From: Rhipicephalus microplus
Lineage: Eukaryota > Arthropoda > Arachnida > Ixodida > Ixodidae
Assembly (NCBI RefSeq): GCF_043290135.1
Contig: NC_134710.1
Location: 4,678,321 to 4,742,320, forward strand
Direction of reading: 5' to 3'
Length of the DNA: 64,000 nucleotides
Each line of letters starts with the position of its first letter. The stretch's first letter is position 1. The notes beneath the pieces are model-generated. The model worked only from the letters and a program-made list of their open reading frames with translations, did not search any database and was not told where the DNA came from. Shown here piece after piece: positions 55,226-64,000 of the stretch. The translations under genes were made by a program, and so were the position numbers.

Positions 55226-56717
55226 GTCCCTCCCCACTGACATCCAATTTTCTTAAAGCCCAGATGGTAGCTTCGAAACAATTTTGTTTATTTCTTTTGC
55301 AGTATCCGAATAGCTAAGACAGACGAGGTAAGGATCACATTAGGAAGCTTTGAGTTCCAGCAGAAGGTCCCAGAGCTCTTGCAATTTGGCATTATCCCAG
55401 TACGATATTCTTGAGAATTTCTCCAGCCTCCTCAGCAGCGCATCCTCAATTGCCTCAGGACATTCGAAGGTGTCGTCAAGCCTTTCCCATGCGATGTTTA
55501 AGCGCTTAGAGAAGTCATCCACATGCACCGATTTCAACCCTCAAACTTGATGCAATGATTTGAGACCAAACCATTTGATAAGAAGGTCAAGCTCTTCCTG
55601 CACAGAAAGGTCCTTTGAAAGACGACTTCCAAGCACGAAAGTTCTCAGGTCGATCATCAAACTTCGTAAGTCCAGTAGAAACAAGGTCCTTGCAGCACAG
55701 GAATTTAAGGACGCCAGCAAGCTCCGAGCTGGAACTGTTAGGTGCTGGCGTGTACACACGCGGCTGATGATAATCATGCAAGTCCGTGAGGTGGTTGGTT
55801 GCTTTGGCATGCTCTAAGCACTGGCTTCTCAGATGCACAACAGTCGCCCGAAGAAACGCAAGCTCAGCATCACGTATGGCGGCTCGCTCAGTGATGTAGC
55901 TCGAAACCTGTTATGCTCGGTCTACAGCTGGGGGTGGGCGCACACACTCTCTGCCGTCCTGTTCTATCTACTTGCCTGCACGTCTGCAGCAGCTGAGTCT
56001 TTCTTATGTTGTAAGATCTCAAGCTCGGCCTTGATTCTTGTCTTCTCTAAACGCATTGCGGCCTCTTTACAACCAAACTGAGCTCTTGCTTTAACAGCCT
56101 CTGCTTGCGTGCGGGCCTTCACAGCGGCTAGGCAATCAAGGAGGAGCTCGACCATCGTGATTGCGAGGAAGCTCTTGAGTGAGCCAATAGTTACAACTGC
56201 GACGCTGTTTCATGCGCCTTGTCACGTTTTTGTGGCGTAGCCTCTCGTAACTATTCGCTGGCGATCGCCTCACGGTCTTCATCGATTGCCTTTTGGAGCA
56301 GTAATTCAAGCCTGGCTTTAGAAGTCTTCGCCTTCTCGAGAAAGGCTGAGTACCTTGCGGTGGTATGCTTGTAGCACTCATAACTTGCTTGAAGCTGCGT
56401 TTTGGCACCGGTAAACTGTCCTTCTTTAGCACGTGACAGTGCCTGAAGAGCACTCTCAACGTTCTTCCAAACGGTGTCTAGTTTATAGCAGTGCTCTTCG
56501 CGGCTCATTTGATAAATTTTTTTAGCCTTAATCGAAAGTGTTCCTTTTTTTGCGGCCGAATATTTGATGTGAAAGCTTCATCCTGAGATGCGCCACTTAG
56601 ATACTCATGCGTCAGCTCGTCCTGATCCATTCTTGCTTGCTTCACGTTTTGTCTCTGAGCGGATGTGTGTGAAACAAATGGTACTAAGCTGTGCGTTGAA
56701 AGATGAAACGAGCCCAC
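55226..56717 (-). pseudogene. BEL/Pao gag N-terminal part (right part of split element)
   Basis: Minus strand in order: MDQDELTHEYLSGA (~56630), MSREEHCYKLDTVWKNVESA (from 56508), LLQKAIDEDREAI, then after a shift VKARTQAEAVKARAQFGCKE and MRLEKTRIKAELEILQHKKD (coiled coil), LSVQEELDLLIKWFGLKSLH, and VHVDDFSKRLNIAWERLDDT with RISYWDNAKLQELWDLLLEL. This is BEL/Pao gag order. Several frameshifts. It continues on the far side of Gypsy B at 49204. Confidence 0.78.
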
Positions 56718-56869
56718 CTTGTTGCTGCCCTTTGGCTGTCTGCTGCTAAACTCCTTGGCGATGAAATCATTGCAGTCAGCATGTGTCTGGGCTCAACCGG
56801 GGGTTTCGCCATGGTGACGCATCCCATTGCCGGCGGACGTTGTGTTGGCGGCTGATGGCAGTTGAAGCT

Positions 56870-57235
56870 TTCTTAGGGTCAAAGTGTCCGCTACCAAGCC
56901 AGTTAACAGTCGAACACAGTTCAACATTTAAACAAAAGTAACCTTAAAAGAAATCAGGGTCACATTTTTTCAAACATTCACTGACACTCAGTAAGTCCCT
57001 GTTAAACAAAAGTAACTTTAAAAGAAATCGGGGTCACATTTTTTCAAACATTCACTGGCACTCAGTAAGTCCCCGTAAAAAAGCGGCGCTGTTGCTCGTG
57101 CTGGTAGGGTGACCCTGACCACCGCCTGGCATTTCTTCTTTCGTTGATGGCCGGTGCTTTCACTCTCTCTGTGAGCAGACAGCCCATTTAAAGTGAATAT
57201 AACAAAGGAAAAAGGGTTTTCAAGATATGGACAGA
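56870..57235 (-). repeat. BEL/Pao 5' LTR with internal 74-bp tandem duplication
   Basis: Lies upstream of the BEL gag in the right place and orientation and matches 41296-41612. Units 56931-57004 and 57005-57077 (AACAAAAGTAA...CAGTAAGTCCC) are near-identical; the 41296 copy has a single unit. The exact LTR ends are not resolved. Confidence 0.7.
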
Positions 57236-58990
57236 GCCACTATTTGAGGCCCAAGCGTTCCTCCCACTTCTGTTGACGGCACTTCAAAAGCAAACACGGC
57301 TCATGTCCGCTCCCTTCGAGAAGGGACAGAACAGAAGTCATCAAATGTCATGTGACAAAACACAGTATTCATTCTCAAAGACAGGCTGTGCAAAAAAAAA
57401 AAAATGCCGTCTGTCATCATCATATGGTGGTTTTGGGACGTTAAACCCCACATATCAATCCATCAGGCCATGCAAACATGGACACAACAAAGAAGTTAAG
57501 ACACCACAAACGCCAATTAACAACTGCAAGGGTGCACAATGATAGAAAAGAAAGAAGGCACGAGCTGGGCAAGCACAGGCAACAAGCAAACCTATAAATT
57601 CAGCATGCATGGGAGTCAACACAACACATGCGTCTGTCAGCATATTACGCACAAATGGACACAGCAGTGCAAAGAAACACGAGAGCACTCTGTATTAAAC
57701 AAGACAGCCAGCTGAATAACGCACTTGTTGGGATATAGAAAATTAAACAAACCACAATATCAAGGCTGAAGTGTGGTGATGGGAGGACAAACTCGACGGC
57801 CACAGTGTCCCTTTGAGCCATGTCAACTATAAGCTAACAATATTTCTATTCAAGCATTGACAACAAGAAATAACTTTTGTTTGTATTTTTTTCACCTTAT
57901 AATATAGTGTTAAACGGCTAACAATGTTAAAATTACGAAAAAAGCTTCTCTAGCAGCTGAGTAGCTAAGCCGTACCGGTGCACCACTACAAACACACTCA
58001 TTCCATCTCTCATGGCGCTTTCACACTGGAGCGACACGAGGCAGACGCAAATGGTCGGAAGACAAGTCAACCACTGACGAAGTTGCCAGACCACTTGGTC
58101 ACACTAGGCTGACGACACCTCCAAGAACAGCATATTGTGTAGTGTAACAGTGAAGACACAAGTAAAATGTGTCGGCAGACTTGTCGTTGGCAGGTCGTCG
58201 GGAGATCGGTAGCCGAGCGAAAATTTGCTAGTGTGGCTGCTATTAGCAACGAATGGGGAGATCCTGTATTGCGCACCACACAAAAGTTGTTTCTTTGCTT
58301 CCCATTTGTCTATCCCCACCTCTTGACGCCGTGGGGAATGGCGGGGGCTATGCCGGTAGCTGGAGAGGGCCAATGGCAGCGCAGACAGGACGGCTGAAAA
58401 GGTGGTGCCTTCTTTAAATTTCTTTGTGCAAGTCTAGTCCGTGCAGCCGCGCCTGCGACTAGAGAATTAGCCGATGAAAGGCTGTGAGCCGGACAAGGGT
58501 TGAACAGAGTCTTTCACGGACTATTGGCAGACTGTTGGCGTCGTTACAGTGTCAGTGATGCCACCGAGGTCTTCTGATTTGGAGGAATATTTTGAGAAGC
58601 TAAATGATCATTTTAGGCCACTTTGGAGCAGAAAAAGTTTTCATTTTGGAGCATTCTAGAGCAGCTAACTTCAAATCCTGGAGGAGAAGCAAGCTCCATT
58701 TACACTCAAGAAGATGTAAACTTATTCTGAGACTCTTGTGAAGAGCTAGAAATATTTATATTCATTGCAAATTTTGCAAATTTCACAGAGCCAGTCATAT
58801 TAATAGCACTATTTCAGTTGATGATGAAATATTAGTCGCGTCATGCTGTTGAGCATTCCAGGAAAACTTGCTCAGTGATTATCTTTGTAGCAAATAAGCA
58901 GAATACAGGTTCAATAAAATTGTACGTCATGAAATAACAATATAAATACACTTATGTAGTAACCAGCAGATATCGTAGACAAATGCTATG
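57236..58990. other. Stretch without recognisable gene
   Basis: AT-rich, with an A-run at ~57390. A piece at 58020-58240 has CACACTAGGCTGACG and, inverted, GCTAGTGTGGCTGC words that could be a decayed MITE. No coding motif. Confidence 0.35.
57411..57466 (+). repeat. Ruka-type SINE 3' end, truncated
   Basis: CATATGGTGGTTTTGGGACG and TTAAACCCCACATATCAATC match the 3' end of the SINE in plus orientation. The tRNA-like head is missing. Confidence 0.8.
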
Positions 58991-59023
58991 ACAAACAACG
59001 CTAGAGACTCACACAGTCCTAAC

Positions 59024-59091
59024 TGCAATTCTCTAAGATGACTTCAAGAATAAAGAATGCAATTCTCTAAGACGACTTCAAGAATAAAGAA
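59024..59091. repeat. 34-bp tandem duplication
   Basis: TGCAATTCTCTAAGATGACT at 59024 repeats at 59058 (TGCAATTCTCTAAGACGACT); one difference seen over 34 bases. Confidence 0.95.
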
Positions 59092-59584
59092 AAGTTTTTT
59101 CTTTACGACCGATTAGACTGGTAGGCGTAACACGACGTCATTCAGCTGGTCTCAGAAAGCCAACCTCCTCTGGCACTCATCTCTGCACTGAAACTACACA
59201 ATTTAACAAACTTGATTTCCCTTTTGCAAGAATATTTCATGTGGCTAGGGCGCTCTGTCCATACTCCAAAATCCGTGTCCTCTAGAAAGCAGTACATAAA
59301 AAAAAAAACCCTCACAGAGTGCCTTATGAATAAGCCTAAGACGACTTGAAGCCAAGAGCCATTTTGCTTTTAGTAGGATAGCAATTATATGGTCATTGTC
59401 CACTGGTTCTTACTGTTGTCAGTGGTGCAGCCAGAAATTTCTAAAAAATGGGGGGGGGGGGGGTTGCACTTTGATTTGAGGAGGCAGGGAAGGCAAAAGA
59501 TCATTGTGCGCTATATATGCCATTGCGAAAAAGATTTCGAAGGTGGAGGGGAAGGCACATTACCGATATGCCTAAAGGTGCCAA
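59092..59584. other. Unassigned repeat-like stretch
   Basis: AGTGGTGCAGCCAGAAATTT followed by a ~14-base G-run (59420-59463) starts a block up to ~59584 that replaces the left end of TIR copy 3. It recalls the 2330-2569 repeat. No gene. Confidence 0.4.
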
Positions 59585-61110
59585 CAAAAAAAAAAACAAA
59601 AACAAGGACATGTAAACAAACAAAAAACATCGCGAAAAACAAAAGGCGGTGGCTTTGCTCACTACTACATTTTTTTTTACAGGAACGCCAAAACGCGTCT
59701 GACCCCTTTTCATTCAGTAGCATTTATATCGACAGTCCACAGACTTTTTTTCCCGTCCCCACCATCCTTCACAGTATATGTATACGTATCTATATATATA
59801 TGAACACTCAAAAAGAAAAAAAAAAGCTGCCCGCACTCGGCGCCGAGCTCGTCGCGATGCGCCGACACGTGCTTATCTCTCACGTATACTTTACTTTGTC
59901 CCATGGATAGCTGCCTGTGCGCTCGAGCTTATCCTTTGGTAGGGGAATCGTGTGCCTTCAGCCTTCACTGAAACGAAAGCGTTAGTTGCCGGCCCCAGAA
60001 AGGCCACTTTGGTCTCTGCACAGGCCCCTTTGGGAAAACAGCGCGCTTTTTACACACAGCGAGGTATAGCAACTGGGACACTTGTTAGTTTGTACTCATC
60101 TGTGCCTGTGATTACGTATCGTACATCGTTTTTGTTTAAACAGCGCGTTACATGTTGAGTGGTAAACATTATTAGTTACGATACTCTCGTCCTGTGAGTA
60201 TCGTTTTCGTGCGTCGTTTGTGTGTGAGCAGCAGGCTGCACGTTTCGATCTGCTTGCAATACATTCCAAGTTGTTGCTATAGCATTTATCGCTTCGCTCT
60301 TGCGGCGAAAGTGTAGCTTTTTTTATTTCTTACGTATTTACTGCCTTTAACCTACCGCTGCGTGCCCTCGGAGCTCGTAGATCGCTATCGCGTCGCCATG
60401 ACCGCGGTTTTGTGCGCGACGGTTGTGGCGAAAGGTAGTTCATTTTGCTATCTCCAAGCGCTTCGCTGCGCCTTCAAAACTAATTCATTTTATGCCATCT
60501 ACGATAGCATCTGCCGCAGCTTTGTCTGCAGAGTTTGCGGAAAGCAGCATTGCTTTGACTGGTTGAGCACACACTTTCGGGATTCTGTCAGTTACGCCGT
60601 CGCCATACATGATCATGTCAAGAGCGACCGCGGTTTTGTCCACAGCAGTTGTGGCAACGACAATCACATGCACTGTAGAAGACAGTGCGTGCGCTGGTCG
60701 CACGCGTACCTCCGAAACTTCGAGTACGCTGCTCTCGGCCTTCGTTCGACGGTTTCCGTACTAAATTTCGTAACACGCGCCGCGATTAGGAAATATGTTC
60801 GGAACCTTCGAATTGAGACCCAATGAACATAGTAAAATTTGGCTGGCGAATTTCAAGAATTCGTATCTGCTACGTTTTCGCATCACTGAGATTATATTGT
60901 ACGTTTACATGAATGCCCCTTATACTAATTCATAATAAAATGGGGTAGGTTCGAAAAGCCTGGAGCGGATAGAGCTGCTTTTTTGTCAATGCGGCGAGAT
61001 CACGCACAGAAATTTCTATTTCCGGGAAATTTTTAATGACAACCGTACAACCATAAAAACTGTCAAAATCTGGGAGTCTCCCGTCCAATCTGGAAGACTT
61101 GGCAGGTATG
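59585..61110. mobile_element. TIR element family 'CATACCTGCC', copy 3 (left end missing)
   Basis: It matches copy 2 from ACAAACAAACAAAAAACATC through the TATATGTATACGTATC block, GAGCTCGTAGATCGCTATCG and GATAGCATCTGCCG blocks, to the right end GAAGACTTGGCAGGTATG (61093-61110). The left terminal repeat is absent, replaced by the block before 59585. Confidence 0.82.
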
Positions 61111-61795
61111 GACTTGCACTACAGAAGTTGCGCCGGCACCAAACATAGCATCGTAGATTTTAAGATGCACACACCATTGCTGTTTATTGAGCGTAATAAA
61201 ATAGGCACGTGATTGTGACTTTGGTAGCACCGAGAACATAGTGCAAATGTATTGACGTGTCGGCGCGGCTATTAATGGTGATAGACTCTCCCAATTCCGA
61301 CATTGGTGCAGTTTCGCGCAATTTTTGTTGACATTATCAGGATGACACAGTAAATCTGATTTGCCGCATTTTGGCGTATTTGGCGCAGGGGTGGGATCAC
61401 TGCAGTGTATTCAAGACTCCAACTGAGCACTCACCACCTAGCGGTCGCACTTGAAAACGGTGCTAACAGGACCAACCTTGAAAGGAGACATCTGACCACA
61501 TTGCGCGTGTTGAGACACGGCCGCACAGTTCCTTTCTTTTTGCCATGCCACACACTCGAGCCCGAAAAAGAAGAAAGCGATGTACAGAAACCATTGCAGT
61601 GGGTCACAAGGCATGGCAACGTATTGTTCTATCACTTCCAGACAGATGCAGACGACGCATGACAAAAAACGGCACAAATCAAACTTGCATATTGGAAAAA
61701 AGGTGACTGACATTGCGGTAGTTTGTTCACTCACCAAGACTTAATTCTCCTCTGTGAATACACTATTACTTAGCTTGTGTGCTATCTTATCAATA

Positions 61796-63138
61796 CAGTT
61801 ACACCCCTTTATAAGAGGCGTACTCCAGACAACCATTCTTGTCTTTTATGAGATGTCTTGTATAAGCAGGGTACCTCATACGGATTTTCTTATCCACCAG
61901 TATTTTACAGTAAGCACACTGGTGTGTCTTATACCCGTTTGTCTGTTATATCAGGGTACATTTCTGAGCTGGACAAGCACTTCCGAGAAGTGAATCTAAC
62001 AAAAGGAGTAAAGCTCGTTAGTCAAGTATGATGTGGAGCAGACGACGAAAGACAAGGACACCAGAGTCATTGCAAAATGCATTTCTCAGGTCCTCCGTGA
62101 TAATACCATGTACGGCGTATGCCTCGAGGTGTGTCTCATTCTGCCGACATGAATGATTGATTGATTGATTTGTGGGGTTTAACCTTCCAAAACCACGATC
62201 TGATTATGAGAGACGCCGTAGTGGAGGGCTCCGGAAATTTTGACCACCTGGAGTTCTTTAAAGTGCACCCAAATCTGAGCACACGGGCCTACAACATTTC
62301 CGCCTCCATTGGAAATGCAGCTGCCGCAGCTGGAATTCAATCCTGCGACCTGTGGGTCAGCAGCCGAGTACCTTAGCCACTAGATCACCACAACGGGGCC
62401 TGCCGACATGAAGTCGCGCACTCTATCGATGTGCTGTGTTGAGGTTTATGGAAACCACATAATTGTTTTGATGTGGTATCTAGCAGTAGCAGCTGTGTAC
62501 TGCCATGTGCAAACATTTGTGGCGTGCTAAAAAAATAAAACTAAAGTTACACGGTCATGGCATTAAAATGTCCGAGAAGATTTAGAGTCATGTCCTCCGT
62601 GCCGTGGGAGCATGACCCGCTGACGTCGCCTGCTGAAGCAGCAAGCTGAAGTTTAACCACAGCGAGTCAAATTGAAATACTTGCATCGTTTCTTGTGTAA
62701 TGCCTGCTCTGCCTTTCGCAAATGCGGCTGTGTTCGCCGGCTTTTACTTGCTGGGAAACTGATACAGCTTGACATGTGGAGAGCGTTCCTTGGTGTTGTT
62801 AGCATTGCTGTCAGAGCTCACAACATAATACTTCGGACCTTGCCGACGCTTCAGTGGGGCTACTACTTCTTCTATCGCGGAAAGGCAACTTCGCACAGCA
62901 AGCATCTCGTTTTAGCGCACCAAGCTGACGGCAAGGTGCCTAAAAGTTCCCCGCACCGACTGCAGAACGCGTTGCGCGCGTATCGCACACACTCCCGTTT
63001 CGGCGAAACACACTGACTCGCCTACAACCTCTGCCGCGTCTCTCCTCAAGTTTTCCAGAGCTCGCCGCCAGGGCCAGGCGCAGCATTGTCGTCGCTCCGC
63101 AATGTTGAGCTTTGGTTCCCTATAAAGGGGTTCGACTG
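61796..63138. mobile_element. Tigger-type non-autonomous element, 1.34 kb, carrying a SINE
   Basis: The left end CAGTTACACCCCTTTATAAG and, inverted, the right end CAGTCGAACCCCTTTATAGG are flanked by TA at 61794-61795 and 63139-63140. Its first ~170 bases match the inverted 186-bp MITE at 26148. About 1.1 kb remains without the SINE. No transposase frame recognised. Confidence 0.75.
62154..62399 (-). repeat. Ruka-type SINE, 13-bp target duplication
   Basis: Full copy with (TGAT)n at the tail end (plus-strand left) and tRNA-like head at the right. CTGCCGACATGAA flanks it exactly at 62141-62153 and 62400-62412. Confidence 0.95.
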
Positions 63139-63140
63139 TA

Positions 63141-64000
63141 TTTGGCCTTCTTTAAATGCGGAGTATTATTTCATTTATATAAGCAAGCGCTATAGGAAAT
63201 TTGTTGCGTTATGTGCAGGCCTGTACTTTTTGCATATGCTTGTTTTCTGCGCAAGCACGTAGTGCTACCCATTCACAAACTAAGCTGCTGCAATTCTTCA
63301 CCAGAACGTTTTTCATTTCTTTGTATATGAGCGTATATACATGCACAGAAACGTACACGTGAAGGTTGTGCATGCATATAGTAAAATTGCCAGTAAAATC
63401 CTTTATGCCGATGAGAATGAGGCGGTCCGTGGCCAGCACCCTTTTGCCTTCAACGAAGCAACGAGATTTGATGTCACAATCAAGAAACTTCAACACAGCG
63501 CCAAGCAAAACCATAGTGAAAGTATGGTCCCTAAAATATACTGGCTAGTCTGCCGTCTCTGCGCCGTTGCCATGCAAGGCAGTGTCTGCGCCACAGATGA
63601 ATGCACAGGGGGAGCTGCAGTCCATCGGAGCGCGTTCGTGGCGCATTTGCGTAGGCTGCGCAGGGAAGATCGGTGGCACATCGTGCCTTGTCTTGTATTA
63701 TTGTACTCCTGAATTAACTACTCATTCTGTTTCTGTTTGAGTGGGCAGAGACTGAACCATCTTTAATTGACCAAACATTACATCCAACACCATTTCTCCT
63801 CGGGGCACTGACGTGATCACAGTGGTGGAACCAGCCACTCATTGAACAGGACGCGGTTGTTTGAAGAAAAACTAAGAAGCGTAATATTTAATTCTTTGGG
63901 TATTTAGAAAGGCTACCATTATCAGCACTCCCCAAGGTGAAGCGAAAGATTGAACGGGGCATGCGCCATCCTCTATGGACTAAATCTTCTGCCGTTCTCT
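63141..64000. other. Right-end stretch without recognisable gene
   Basis: A 123-codon frame (63341-63712 +) and a 101-codon frame (63514-63209 -) have no family motifs. No upstream E93 exon is visible here. Confidence 0.35.

Noticed and set aside
41283..64000. Search for the exon upstream of E93 psq1 on the minus strand
   Set aside because: Candidate minus-strand frames (for example 49593-49120, 45969-45703, 42017-41622) are LTR or retrotransposon antisense sequence; none resembles E93.
1..64000. CRISPR arrays, rRNA genes, bacterial operons or origins
   Set aside because: No regularly spaced repeats, no rRNA signatures, and the gene style is clearly eukaryotic.

Overview
The window is nuclear DNA from an arthropod, almost certainly a hard (ixodid) tick. 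Two things point there. Several dispersed copies of a tRNA-derived SINE match the tick Ruka-type SINE (TGTGGGGTTTAAC ... GTGGTCTAGTGG). The only host gene I recognise is an arthropod-type E93 (Eip93F/Mblk-1) pipsqueak transcription factor. Nothing bacterial, organellar or CRISPR-like is present. About half or more of the window is recognisable transposon sequence in different stages of decay.

Host gene: E93 lies on the minus strand. The exon with the first psq helix-turn-helix is 41247-40962 and the exon with the second is 14427-13945. Both have consensus splice sites and join in phase 0 across an intron of about 26.5 kb. The upstream part of the gene is not recognisable here and probably lies beyond base 64000.

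Region by region: 1-1067 is the end of a hAT transposase. 2577-4036 is the integrase end and 3' LTR of a Ty3/Gypsy element. 4050-11000 holds a cluster of P-element/THAP9-like fragments, two THAP zinc-finger remnants, foldbacks and a duplicated tRNA-like SINE. 12390-13060 is a decayed LINE. The E93 intron (14428-40961) contains Tigger-like remnants, a three-level nest of TTAA-flanked MITEs (18689-20498), an RTE fragment with a perfect foldback, and a 15.8-kb insertion (24831-40625). That insertion splits one Ruka SINE and itself carries a TIR element, a Tigger element, a LINE inside an RTE, a Kolobok-like TTAA element, tandem repeats, a gag fragment and another RTE fragment.

Upstream of the psq1 exon lie a BEL-type LTR copy (41296-41612), a decayed Gypsy element (about 41840-47880), and a BEL/Pao gag-protease fragment on the minus strand (48040-56717). 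The BEL fragment is split by an LTR-bounded Gypsy element (49205-55225), which in turn carries a Ruka SINE and a TIR element inside its 3' LTR. The right end holds a third copy of that TIR family (59585-61110) and a 1.3-kb Tigger-type non-autonomous element carrying another Ruka SINE.

No element looks autonomous: every transposase or polymerase frame shows stops, frameshifts, truncation or lost catalytic residues. The most useful outcomes are the E93 gene structure, a TIR family (ends CATACCTGCCAAG) that I cannot assign to a superfamily, and the order in which elements inserted into each other.
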